Origin: Scytonematopsis contorta HA4267-MV1
GTDB lineage: Bacteria > Cyanobacteriota > Cyanobacteriia > Cyanobacteriales > Nostocaceae
Assembly (NCBI GenBank): GCA_019359035.1
Contig: JAHHIC010000052.1
Coordinates: 109,255-173,254, forward strand
Direction: 5' to 3'
Length of the DNA: 64,000 nucleotides
Each line of letters starts with the position of its first letter. Position 1 is the stretch's first letter. Of the stretch, positions 1 through 8,952 are shown piece after piece. The notes under the pieces were generated by a model. That model worked only from the letters and a program-made list of their open reading frames with translations, ran no database searches and was not told the DNA's origin. Made by a program: the position numbers and the translations under genes.

Positions 1-148
1 AAGGCTATTGTTATTTTTGTTAACTTATTCATTGCGTACAATTAAAACACAAGTTTAAAATTATACTAAATTTTTTTTGTGATTATAAAAATTTAGTTGT
101 ATAAATTTATATTTAATTTTCATGAACAACTAAATAACCTGCTTCCCT

Positions 149-1207
149 ATGACAGATTCTCATTCTTGGACACTTTTGCACACAAAAATCAACCGAACTA
201 TCCGCGAACGTAATCTTTTTCAGCACCACCAAAACCTTTTATTGGCAGTTTCTGGAGGACAAGATTCGTTGTGCTTAGCCAAACTACTGTTAGATTTACA
301 AGCAAAATGGGAATGGCATCTGGGTATTATACACTGTGACCATCGTTGGCGTAATGACTCGGAAGCAAACGCAAACCATGTAGCAAATTTAGCTAAAATT
401 TGGGGTATACCTTTTTATTTAGAGACTGCGACAGAGGTTATAGAAAGTGAAGCATCTGCACGCAATTGGCGATATAAAGTTTTAAGTAAAATTGCGATAG
501 AAAATAACTATGAATGTATTTTAACTGGTCATACAGCTAGTGATAGAGCCGAAACATTGCTGTATAATTTAATTCGCGGTACAGGTGCTGATGGTTTACA
601 AGCTTTAACTTGGAAACGCCCATTAACAGATGATATTACCAAAAAAATGTTTCTTGTGCGTCCGCTTTTAGAAATTACTCGGACACAAACACAAGAATTT
701 TGCCAAGAATTTCAACTTCCAGTATGGTTAGATTCCACCAACCAAGATTTGAAATACGCTCGTAACCGTATACGTCAGGAGCTTTTACCGTATTTGCAAG
801 AAAATTTCAATCCTAAAGTGGAATCAGCATTAGCTCAAACAGCAGAACTACTGCAAGCTGAGGTGGATTATTTAGAGGAAGCTGCAACAAGGTTGAGAGA
901 GGAGGTATTGAACAATTCAAAATTCAAAATTCAAAATTCAAAATTGGGGAGTGGGGAGTTGGGAGTGGGGATTGGGGATAAGAGAGTAATTAAGTTAAAT
1001 CGTCAGATATTAAAAAAAGCACCATTGGCTTTACAACGTCGCGTAATGCGTCAGGTTTTACAAGAAATATTGCCTAGCAGTCCTAATTTTGAACATATTG
1101 AAAAACTAACAGCTTTAATAACAGCTCCAAACCGTTCGCAAACAGACCCATTTCCCAGTGGTGTAATAGCAAAAGTCGAAAATGAATGGATATTGATTGG
1201 GGAGTAG
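149..1207 (+). CDS. tilS: tRNA(Ile)-lysidine synthetase TilS
   Basis: TilS ligates lysine to C34 of the CAU-anticodon tRNA-Ile in the cytoplasm, using ATP, so that AUA is read as isoleucine. The N-type ATP pyrophosphatase loop SGGQDS is at residues 35-40, and the family motifs HCDHRWR, LTGHTASDRAETLL and YARNRIRQELLP follow in order. The 352 aa length fits cyanobacterial TilS, which has a short C-terminal part. Residues about 253-278 are encoded by an AATTCAAA-type and GGGGAGT-type repeat run that keeps the frame, so this segment of the linker is a repeat insertion rather than conserved protein. The ATG start at 149 precedes the conserved N-terminus at a normal distance. It is convergent with hmpF. 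Confidence 0.93.
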   Translation: MTDSHSWTLLHTKINRTIRERNLFQHHQNLLLAVSGGQDSLCLAKLLLDLQAKWEWHLGIIHCDHRWRNDSEANANHVANLAKIWGIPFYLETATEVIESEASARNWRYKVLSKIAIENNYECILTGHTASDRAETLLYNLIRGTGADGLQALTWKRPLTDDITKKMFLVRPLLEITRTQTQEFCQEFQLPVWLDSTNQDLKYARNRIRQELLPYLQENFNPKVESALAQTAELLQAEVDYLEEAATRLREEVLNNSKFKIQNSKLGSGELGVGIGDKRVIKLNRQILKKAPLALQRRVMRQVLQEILPSSPNFEHIEKLTALITAPNRSQTDPFPSGVIAKVENEWILIGE

Positions 1208-1265
1208 GAAGTAAACAACTCGCAATTCGCAATTTTGAATTTTGAATTTTGAATTTTGAATTGTT
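1205..1265. repeat. AATTTTG short repeat between tilS and hmpF
   Basis: The 68 bp between the convergent tilS and hmpF stop codons consist mainly of tandem TTTTGAA/CAATTCGC units. The same class of repeat lies inside tilS at about 905-985. Confidence 0.7.
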
Positions 1266-1275
1266 TACTCCCCTC

Positions 1276-3006
1276 TTAAAAGATGGTCTGATGCATTTCG
1301 GTGATGGTCTGTAATTGATAGTCTCCTGTCTCTTGGACTTTTGCTAAAGATTCAGTTAGTCCTTGGAGTTTCTGACGCAAATTATCAAGACAATCTTGGA
1401 TTGGTTGCAATGCTTCCTGATAGAGGCTTAACTTACCTGAAGATTCTGCGACAGATGTACGTCGCAACATCAGGTCTTCTTCCATAATTTTTACTTCTTC
1501 CTCTTTCGTTTGTTGCTGCTGCTTCAGGCTATCAATTGCTTCCTGTATTGTCTGAATACGGTCACGCAATTGTTCCATTTCGCTTTCGGTTTTTTGTAGT
1601 TCTTGTTGCTGATTTTGTTTGGTTTGTTCAATTTGTAACAAAATCGGAGTTAAATCGTTTTGGTTTTGTTCGGGTGTATTGTCTACGGGGGCTTTTCCTT
1701 GACGTCGCTGTAGTACTGCTTGGTGCTGTCGCAAAAGCATTTCACGTTCTTGTAAACTACGACGTTGTCCGACCAGTGTTTTGTTTAGCATCTGGTAGTG
1801 GTCTTTTTCGTCTGCGAGTTCGGATTCAAAACTACTGCGTTGGTCGTTAGAACTATTTTGTATTTTTTGTTGTAGCTCGTCGATAGCTTGTTGTTTATAT
1901 ACTAGTTCTTGTTCTTGGTCGTTAACAAAGGTAGAGTCGATGGTCAATTTTTGCTGTAAGTCCTGCACAATTTTTTGCAGTTCTTCCAACGACATCTTCT
2001 CTAATGCTTCGATATTAACTTGCTGACTAACAACGGCTGTTCCAGTGTTTGTTGAGACTGTTTGGATTTGTTCGTATATGCGCTCTGAATAGCGTAAATA
2101 CTCTTTAAGTATCCGTGCTTGCTCCTGCTTGTTGTCTAATGAAGTTGTGGCTACTTTTAATTCAATGTTTTGTTCTTCTAAAGAATTTTGGGTAGCTGAC
2201 AATTCATTTTGCTGCTGAGATAATTCGCTATGGAGACGGTCAAGTTCTTCCTGGTGTTGATTTACAGTATCAGTTTGCTGTTGCAATTGTTCCCAATGAG
2301 GGTTCAATACTGCTTGCTGTGCTTCTACAGTTTCATAGGCACAGTTTAGGTTTTCGCGTAAGTCTTCACAAGGGGGTACTTGACTCGATAAACGTTCAAG
2401 TAAGTCTTTTAAAGCCTGACTTTTCTCTTCGTCTAAAGTTGTCCCAGACTGTAATTCTGCTTTCTGTTCTTCTAGACGACGCTGCTCACCGCGTAAATGC
2501 TCCCAAGCGCCTTCTAGTTCTAATCGATTGCGGTCAATTTCTTGTTTTAATCCTTCAAATTGGTTGCGAAATTCTTCAACTTCTTGTTTTTCTGATTCCA
2601 AGCGTTGAAAATCTTCCTCCATTTGTTGGAGTTGCCCCAAGCGTTCTTCCATCTCCATTTCGCGGCGGTTGAATTCTTGAGCTTGAAAAGTCAAAGATTC
2701 TTTCCACTGGTCAATTTCTTCTTCTTTTGCTTTAAATTTTTCCAGTTGACGGGAATAATTTTGCAAAATATTAACGAGGGGACGACCTGCTTCTTGAAGT
2801 CGTTGCACGTTACGTTGTGGATTTAATTCTACAAGTACGAGCGCTCCGTCATTTAATTTAGCCGCATCTTCAGCAGGAATTACTTCTTCTGGAACCGAGT
2901 TCCAAGCTTGGTCGTTTTTTTGAACTGCCAGCAGTTTGAGTTCGGATTTGCCGCCTCCACCGAGTAAACCGCCTTTTTGTTTTTGTACTTCTGCTAAATA
3001 CAGCAC
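1276..3006 (-). CDS. hmpF: Hormogonium motility coiled-coil protein HmpF
   Basis: HmpF is a 576 aa protein of filamentous cyanobacteria, known from Nostoc punctiforme as needed for type IV pilus-driven hormogonium gliding. The N-terminal roughly 75 residues are globular (start MLYLAEVQKQKGGLLGGGGK). From about residue 85 to the end the chain is nearly all Gln/Glu/Leu-rich heptad sequence, so one long coiled coil with short breaks is expected. There is no signal peptide or membrane segment, so it acts in the cytoplasm. It is divergent from hmpA across a 395 bp gap, the same arrangement as the hmpF/hmpABCDE locus I recall for N. punctiforme. That synteny, more than the coiled coil alone, supports the name. 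Confidence 0.85.
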   Translation of the reverse strand: MLYLAEVQKQKGGLLGGGGKSELKLLAVQKNDQAWNSVPEEVIPAEDAAKLNDGALVLVELNPQRNVQRLQEAGRPLVNILQNYSRQLEKFKAKEEEIDQWKESLTFQAQEFNRREMEMEERLGQLQQMEEDFQRLESEKQEVEEFRNQFEGLKQEIDRNRLELEGAWEHLRGEQRRLEEQKAELQSGTTLDEEKSQALKDLLERLSSQVPPCEDLRENLNCAYETVEAQQAVLNPHWEQLQQQTDTVNQHQEELDRLHSELSQQQNELSATQNSLEEQNIELKVATTSLDNKQEQARILKEYLRYSERIYEQIQTVSTNTGTAVVSQQVNIEALEKMSLEELQKIVQDLQQKLTIDSTFVNDQEQELVYKQQAIDELQQKIQNSSNDQRSSFESELADEKDHYQMLNKTLVGQRRSLQEREMLLRQHQAVLQRRQGKAPVDNTPEQNQNDLTPILLQIEQTKQNQQQELQKTESEMEQLRDRIQTIQEAIDSLKQQQQTKEEEVKIMEEDLMLRRTSVAESSGKLSLYQEALQPIQDCLDNLRQKLQGLTESLAKVQETGDYQLQTITEMHQTIF

Positions 3007-3401
3007 ACCTTTAATCCTTTTGATGTACTTGATTTCATAGTCTTTCTTTATACGTTAAATAATGGCTGGAACAAATCATAGCTCGCAATTAATAATTACG
3101 AAATATGTTGAAACCGATACGTAAAAGCATCTTTTATAAACGTTTTATGTCATAGCAATTTTAAATTGTAAATTTTGGAATCCAATTAAAATCCAAAACT
3201 TAAAATCCAAAATTGCTAAAGACAAGCTGAACATAATTATTACATGCTTATATTCTGTACTTGTGGCAATCATTGTGACTTCCGTGTTATCACTAGCTTT
3301 GTCAAAGTATATTAAAGTTTTTTTGAATTTACGAATTCATAATGGGAAAATCGCCAATTCCCCTAAAATAAACAATGTAAACTAGACTACAAGGAGTACC
3401 T
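3007..3401. promoter_or_regulatory. Divergent hmpF/hmpA intergenic region with hairpin
   Basis: These 395 bp must carry the promoters of hmpF (minus) and the hmpA operon (plus). An AT-rich inverted repeat lies at about 3154-3221: the left arm begins AGCAATTTTAAATTG and the right arm ends TCCAAAATTGCT. A good Shine-Dalgarno, AAGGAG, is at 3391-3396. No promoter box was assigned. Confidence 0.5.
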
Positions 3402-4589
3402 TTGCTAGGAATGCAGGGAAATTTACGTGAAATTGATATTCGCAGTATCCTGCAATTGATTGAGTTGGGACAGCGAACTGGGCTTTTGTTTGTGGAAAAG
3501 CCCCCGACTTTCGTCACAGGTCGCTTTGAGAGCAAACAGAAATCGTGGTTTGTTTTTTTTCTTAACGGTCAAATAATCTATGCTACGGATGGTGAAGGTG
3601 GTTTGTCTCGTCTTGGGGATTACTTATGCCGTCATCAGGTCAAGGTGCGACTTTCTCAAGTACAGTTCGCGTCTCTCGTATCAGGAAATGCAGCAGAGTA
3701 CGCCTTTCTATGGGCGTTAATACAACAAAATATCATTAAGCCGCAGGTTGCTCGCAGCATAATTCACAGTTTGGTGCATGAAACGCTTTTTGACTTGTTG
3801 AGCTTGCATCAAGGGAGTTTTAGCTTTCAGCTTAGTTCTATACTGTCTCCACAGTTAACCTCTCTGGAAGTCACCCCCTTGGTCTCTAAGGTGATGCGGC
3901 AAGTAATTGAGTGGAAATCGTTATACCCATACATTCAGTCTGCTGACCAATTGCCAATAGTTGTTGACATTGATAACTTACGCACCTCCCTACCACAACC
4001 AACACTCAATAAACTACAACGCTGGGCTAACGGTAAAACTTCTTTGCGCCAACTGGCTCGCTTTCTCCACCGAGATATTTTAACTGTTGCTAAGGCAATT
4101 TACCCTTACATACAACAGGGTCAGGTAAAATTTGTATCCCCGGCTACATCCCCGGAGGTGATAGAACAGCAACAGTATACGATTTCAGCAAACGATAGCC
4201 ACAAAGGTCGCATTGTCTGTGTTGACGATGCGACAAGTATTTGTGAAACAGTGGAGTCCTTTTTGCAACCCCAAGGATACGAGGTAATATCTTTGACCAA
4301 TTCCTTGGAAGCCTTGGCACTAATATTTCAGGTCAAACCAGACTTAATTTTTTGCGATATTAGTATGCCAGAGTTAGATGGTTACGAGATTTGTGCGATG
4401 TTGCGTCATTCAAAAATATTTCAATCACTACCGATTATCATGCTGACTGCAAAAGATGGATTTATCGACCGAGTTCGAGCCAATATGGCGGGTGCTAGCG
4501 ATTATTTGACAAAGCCTTTTAAGGACACTGAGTTGTTATTGCTAGTCGAAAAATATCTTAACAATCGTGTGGTTCTGGTTAAAAACTAG
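3402..4589 (+). CDS. hmpA: PATAN-domain response regulator HmpA (PatA/PilG-like)
   Basis: First gene of the chemotaxis-like operon. Residues about 1-245 form a DUF4388/PATAN region (motif MQGNLREIDIRSILQLIELG) and residues about 270-390 a CheY-type receiver. The receiver has the acidic pair in VCVDDAT, the phospho-acceptor Asp in FCDISMPELDG, Thr in MLTAKDG and Lys in LTKPF. PatA, PilG and HmpA of cyanobacteria share this order. The start is uncertain: TTG 3402 is 5 bases from AAGGAG, while ATG 3411 is 14 bases away, so the TTG is kept. It probably receives phosphate from HmpE and signals to the pilus machinery through the PATAN domain. Confidence 0.85.
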   Translation: MLGMQGNLREIDIRSILQLIELGQRTGLLFVEKPPTFVTGRFESKQKSWFVFFLNGQIIYATDGEGGLSRLGDYLCRHQVKVRLSQVQFASLVSGNAAEYAFLWALIQQNIIKPQVARSIIHSLVHETLFDLLSLHQGSFSFQLSSILSPQLTSLEVTPLVSKVMRQVIEWKSLYPYIQSADQLPIVVDIDNLRTSLPQPTLNKLQRWANGKTSLRQLARFLHRDILTVAKAIYPYIQQGQVKFVSPATSPEVIEQQQYTISANDSHKGRIVCVDDATSICETVESFLQPQGYEVISLTNSLEALALIFQVKPDLIFCDISMPELDGYEICAMLRHSKIFQSLPIIMLTAKDGFIDRVRANMAGASDYLTKPFKDTELLLLVEKYLNNRVVLVKN

Positions 4590-4772
4590 ACTTAAGACTT
4601 GTTGATTTCAGTAAATATGGGCTAGAAATATTATCACATAATCACTCTGTCATAGGAAAACGTGCTTACTTAGTAAATTCGTCAAGGATAGAAAAATTTA
4701 TACATAAACATGTTAAGCAAACTCAGGGAATGTTCTAGGGGAACGTCTACATCAGGAGGTAGATAGGTATTT

Positions 4773-5138
4773 ATGAGTATAGTTTTGATTGTGGAAGACA
4801 GTATCGCCCAACGGGAGATGATTACAGACCTCCTGAAAGCGAGTGGCTTAACGGTCACCCACGCCAGCGACGGGCTAGAAGCGTTGGAAGCAATTCAAGC
4901 CGCACGTGTGGATTTGGTGGTTTTGGACATTGTTATGCCTCGGATGAATGGCTATGAAGTCTGTCGGAGATTAAAGTCAGACCCAAAAACTCAAAATGTA
5001 CCAGTGGTGATGTGTTCTTCAAAAGGTGAGGAATTCGACCGTTACTGGGGAATGAAACAGGGTGCGGATGCGTACATTGCTAAGCCATTTCAGCCAACTG
5101 AGTTGGTGGGAACAGTTAAACAATTGTTGCGAGGGTAG
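4773..5138 (+). CDS. hmpB: CheY-like response regulator HmpB
   Basis: A single receiver domain of 121 aa. The acidic pair is in VEDS, the phospho-acceptor is Asp52 in LDIVMPRMNG, and Ser and Lys of the signature are in MCSSKGE and AKPFQP. There is no output domain. A strong AGGAGG ribosome site is at 4756-4761. Five bases separate it from hmpC. In the related PilH/HmpB proteins this domain acts as phosphate sink or diffusible output of the CheA-like kinase. Confidence 0.88.
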   Translation: MSIVLIVEDSIAQREMITDLLKASGLTVTHASDGLEALEAIQAARVDLVVLDIVMPRMNGYEVCRRLKSDPKTQNVPVVMCSSKGEEFDRYWGMKQGADAYIAKPFQPTELVGTVKQLLRG

Positions 5139-5143
5139 TTGTT

Positions 5144-5677
5144 ATGGTCAACAAACCGGACTTTTTAGGAGGTAGCGGACAAGACCAGTTTCGTCCGGAA
5201 TTGCAAGTAGAAAGTCCAGAGGGAGAGTTGCACTTACGATTTTTTATACCCTCCCATCAAGAGTTTGCGCTTCCCGCAACAGGTATTCGCGAGGTAATTG
5301 AACTTAGCCCCGAACGAATTACCCCAATTCCTAATGCTTCTCCTTTACTTTTGGGTACTCTAAATTTACGAGGAAGAGTTATTTGGGTAGCTGACTTGGG
5401 TCAATTTTTGGGGGAATCAACAGCCTTGAACACTGATAGAGCGGAAATTTCGGTGATTGCAGTCCAGGAGCAAGACACTATCGTTGGTTTAGCGGTAGAA
5501 GAAATCGGTGGAATGGACTGGCTAGATGTACAAAATCTGATGGCACCAAATTCTGTGCCAGATACAATGGCTCCTTTTTTGCGAGGAGAGTGGGTATTAA
5601 AAAATACTTCAGATAACATGTGTTTACGGCTATTAGACCAAACAGCAATTTTGCGAAGTGCGCGGTGGGCAGGATGA
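5144..5677 (+). CDS. hmpC: CheW-like adaptor HmpC
   Basis: A 177 aa CheW-domain protein that links the methyl-accepting protein HmpD to the kinase HmpE. The CheW pattern is seen as IPSHQEFALPATGIREVIEL, then LLLGTLNLRGRVIWVADLGQFLG and the VDxI-like strand near VGLAVEEIGGM. It lies 5 bp after hmpB and 16 bp before hmpD, so it is in the same transcript. Confidence 0.88.
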   Translation: MVNKPDFLGGSGQDQFRPELQVESPEGELHLRFFIPSHQEFALPATGIREVIELSPERITPIPNASPLLLGTLNLRGRVIWVADLGQFLGESTALNTDRAEISVIAVQEQDTIVGLAVEEIGGMDWLDVQNLMAPNSVPDTMAPFLRGEWVLKNTSDNMCLRLLDQTAILRSARWAG

Positions 5678-5693
5678 AAATGGGAGGCAGTAA

Positions 5694-8600
5694 ATGGCAG
5701 CCGGTATAGAAGATTACCAAGAAACTTATCAACAAGCTTACAAAGCTTACGTACAGCAAAATTATGAAAAAGCGGCAGCGCTAGTTGACCAGATAGTGGA
5801 ATCTGACGACCCAAATATTCATTTGTTGCGAGGTCATGTGTACTATGTTTTACAACAGTACGACATCGCGATAGCAGAATATAAGCAGGTTTTACGTCTG
5901 AGTGATGACCAAGAAATAATTAGCTGTGCCAAAAGTGGTTTGGAGAATATTGGTCAGTATCAACAGTTTGATGATGATAGTATTTCTGGTTTGTCGGAAA
6001 GTGGGCAAATCGATTTTTCCGATTTTACAGCCGCTATTGACAGTTCAGAATCAGAATCATTTTCTCTGGGAAAAACTAATCCTCAAGGAGATAGTTTTGA
6101 CTTAAATGTTTTTGCAGAGACACCACAAGCTGTAGAGTTTGTATCTGAAGCGCCTAATACTAATCCTTTTGATATGCCAACAGATTCGACTGTCTTTTGT
6201 TCGACAATGGACTCGACAGGAGAAACTGGAGGAAATAACCCTTTTGAAATACCAGCTAGTGGAACTTATGAAGAATTAAATAATAGTAAAGATTACGGCT
6301 CAGGAGAATTTGAATTTCCGGCATTATGGCAAGACGAATTAGAGCAAGCCAGTTTTTCAGGTAATACTAATAATGTTAGCCAAGATGTAGAGGATATTTT
6401 TGCAGTTAATACCAATCCCAGTATTGAGATTCCTAACAATAATAATTCTGACAACAATTCTTCACCATTTGCTCAAGTAGAATTACCATCTTCTATTCCT
6501 AGTACATCTGATAGTGTAAATAGTGGAAATAAAACTTCTGATAGTCAGTTTAGTAGTAGCAGTAACGGCAGTTACAGTTTCAAACCACCCATAACAGTTG
6601 ATGATGAAACATTATTAATGGGTAAGACTGACCTAAAAAACAATTTGAGTAATTCTTTGAGCAATTCTCAAAACAACTCACAGAATACTTCTCAGAACGA
6701 CTTACATAAAAGTTCTCAGAGTAATTCTCAAAAAAATTCTAATAATTTAAAATTTGATTCTCCAGAAAAACAAACTCCTACACCCGAAACAAAAAATGCC
6801 TTTACATTAGGAGATTTTTTATCAGGTTCAGACTTTGTTTCTACAGAAAAAAGCGCGGTAGATACGGATGACAGTTTTGATTTAGAAGCTTTTGAATCCG
6901 CATTTGGTTCTCAAGATTTTGCTCCTAGTCAAGAAATGAATAGCTTTGCCAAAAGTGAAGCTCCTAAAAATAATAACATCGAGTTTTTAGACGATTTTGA
7001 TGAATTTGACGATTTAGGCAACATACCAGGGTTTGACATTACAGGAAATTCCGGATTTTCTGATGCGTCAATCAATTCGGTATTTATGCCTACAAACGGT
7101 AATGGTAAATCTAAATCAAAAATTTTACAAACACCCCCACCAGAAAATGCTTCCGATAATTCTCGTGGGGGTGTAGGGGAAAGAGAAGGGGAATTATTCA
7201 GCATCACAGGTTCTCAAGAAGCAGTACCTGTTTTTACGTCAGGTGATGTATCAAAAATTGAACCTCAAGTCAGTATTGAACAAGGCTTTTTTGCTCCCAT
7301 AGAAAACGCCTCCCTTAAAGCTAAACCTTGGTTTGTAGCAGGAGCGGTAGGGATTGTTTCTTCCCTGGTAGTAGCGGGTGTTAGCTATGTTGCCGCTAAT
7401 TTTGCCGAACCACAACAAAGGTCAGGAGTGCAAAACACAGGTTGGGCAATGTCTCTAGCTGCTGGACTGGCAAGTTTTACCACAGCCAGCATGGTGGGAA
7501 ACGTAGCAAATAAGCAAATTCGGCGAACAACCCAAGAATTGCAAGCCCAATTTGACGCTGTGCGACAAGGAAATCTGAATGTGCAAGCCACAGTTTATTC
7601 AGAAGATGAATTAGGGAAATTAGCCGCAGGCTTTAATGAGATGGCGCGGGTAATTTCTACAACCACATCAGAAGCAACACGTAAAGCTGAAGAACAGGAG
7701 GAAGCAAAAGAAAATTTACAACGACAAGTTATTCGGCTACTAGATGACGTAGAAGGAGCAGCACGAGGTGATTTAACAGTACAAGCAGAAGTTACAGCAG
7801 ACGTACTAGGTGCAGTAGCAGACGCTTTTAACCTGACAATCCAAAACCTGCGAGATATCGTCCAACAAGTAAAAGTTGCTGCACGAGAAGTAACAAAAGG
7901 TTCCACAAACTCAGAAACTTTTGCACGGGCTTTATCTACGGATGCGCTACGTCAAGCAGAAGAATTAGCAGTAACTTTGAACTCCGTGCAAGTAATGACC
8001 GACTCTATCCAGCGGGTAGCATTTTCAGCTAGGGAAGCAGAAAAAGTTGCTCGTGATGCTAGCACCATTGCCGTAAAGGGTGGAGAAGCAGTAGAAAATA
8101 CAGTTGCAGGTATTTTAGAAATTCGGGAAACAGTTGCAGAAACGACTCGTAAAGTGAAACGTTTAGCAGAATCTTCTCAAGAAATTTCTAAAATAGTAGC
8201 CCTGATTTCTCAGATTGCTTCCCGCACAAACTTACTCGCACTCAACGCGAGTATCGAAGCTGCAAGAGCTGGTGAAGCAGGTCGAGGATTTGCCATTGTT
8301 GCTGATGAAGTTCGACAACTTGCGGATAAATCAGCCAAATCCTTGAAAGAAATTGAACAAATCGTTATGCAAATCCAGAGTGAAACCAGCTCTGTAATGA
8401 CAGCGATGGAAGAAGGAACTCAACAAGTTATCAAAGGGACCAGGTTAGCAGAAGAAGCTAAACGCTCGCTGGAAAATATTATTCAGGTAGCCAACCGAAT
8501 CGATAGCCTGGTAGGTTCTATCACCTCTGACACTGTAGAACAAACCGAGACTTCTCGCGCTGTAGCACAGGTAATGCAGTCGGTAGAACTTACAGCCCAA

Positions 8601-8717
8601 GAAACTTCTCAAGAAGCACAACGAGTATCTGGTGCTTTACAGCACTTAGTGGCTGTATCCCGCGACTTGATATCATCGGTGGAACGCTTCCGAGTAGAAA
8701 CGACAGAATCGAGGTAA
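5694..8717 (+). CDS. hmpD: Methyl-accepting chemotaxis protein HmpD
   Basis: A 1007 aa chemoreceptor, PilJ-type. Residues 1-90 look like TPR helices ([20 protein letters not shown]). Residues about 95-530 are Asn/Ser/Asp-rich and probably disordered. Two hydrophobic segments follow near residues 545-570 and 583-602, then HAMP-like repeats ([31 protein letters not shown]), and the MA signalling domain near residues 740-1000 with the conserved hairpin tip [18 protein letters not shown]. The long cytoplasmic N-terminus before the membrane segments means it has no ordinary periplasmic ligand domain. An in-frame repeat hairpin occurs at 7131-7174. Fourth gene of the hmp operon. Confidence 0.88.
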   Translation: MAAGIEDYQETYQQAYKAYVQQNYEKAAALVDQIVESDDPNIHLLRGHVYYVLQQYDIAIAEYKQVLRLSDDQEIISCAKSGLENIGQYQQFDDDSISGLSESGQIDFSDFTAAIDSSESESFSLGKTNPQGDSFDLNVFAETPQAVEFVSEAPNTNPFDMPTDSTVFCSTMDSTGETGGNNPFEIPASGTYEELNNSKDYGSGEFEFPALWQDELEQASFSGNTNNVSQDVEDIFAVNTNPSIEIPNNNNSDNNSSPFAQVELPSSIPSTSDSVNSGNKTSDSQFSSSSNGSYSFKPPITVDDETLLMGKTDLKNNLSNSLSNSQNNSQNTSQNDLHKSSQSNSQKNSNNLKFDSPEKQTPTPETKNAFTLGDFLSGSDFVSTEKSAVDTDDSFDLEAFESAFGSQDFAPSQEMNSFAKSEAPKNNNIEFLDDFDEFDDLGNIPGFDITGNSGFSDASINSVFMPTNGNGKSKSKILQTPPPENASDNSRGGVGEREGELFSITGSQEAVPVFTSGDVSKIEPQVSIEQGFFAPIENASLKAKPWFVAGAVGIVSSLVVAGVSYVAANFAEPQQRSGVQNTGWAMSLAAGLASFTTASMVGNVANKQIRRTTQELQAQFDAVRQGNLNVQATVYSEDELGKLAAGFNEMARVISTTTSEATRKAEEQEEAKENLQRQVIRLLDDVEGAARGDLTVQAEVTADVLGAVADAFNLTIQNLRDIVQQVKVAAREVTKGSTNSETFARALSTDALRQAEELAVTLNSVQVMTDSIQRVAFSAREAEKVARDASTIAVKGGEAVENTVAGILEIRETVAETTRKVKRLAESSQEISKIVALISQIASRTNLLALNASIEAARAGEAGRGFAIVADEVRQLADKSAKSLKEIEQIVMQIQSETSSVMTAMEEGTQQVIKGTRLAEEAKRSLENIIQVANRIDSLVGSITSDTVEQTETSRAVAQVMQSVELTAQETSQEAQRVSGALQHLVAVSRDLISSVERFRVETTESR
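7131..7174. repeat. Inverted repeat inside hmpD
   Basis: ACACCCCCAC (7131-7140) pairs with GTGGGGGTGT (7165-7174) around a 24-base loop. It encodes a Pro/Gly-rich stretch in the disordered linker of HmpD and resembles intergenic repeat material. Confidence 0.75.
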
Positions 8718-8936
8718 TTGGTAATTGGTAATTGGTAATTGGTGATTGGTAATTGGTAATTGGTAATTGGTAATTGGTAATTGGTAATTGATAATTGATA
8801 ATTGGTAATTGAAGAATGGCTAATTACAAATTACCTATTCCCCATTCCCCATTCCCCATTCCCCATTCCCCATTCCCCATTCCCCATTCCCCATTCCCCA
8901 TTCCCCATTCCCCATTCCCCATTACCAATTACCAAT
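8715..8936. repeat. Short tandem repeats between hmpD and hmpE
   Basis: The 235 bp gap holds about 12 copies of the octamer GGTAATTG (8717-8811), then about 12 copies of the heptamer CCCCATT (8839-8925), then ACCAATT units. The left and right blocks are partly complementary at ATTGGTAATTG/CAATTACCAAT, so the transcript could fold into a long stem between the two cistrons. The small open frame through the heptamers (Pro-His-Ser-Pro repeats) is not a gene. Confidence 0.9.
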
Positions 8937-8952
8937 TTATTTAAAAACGATT

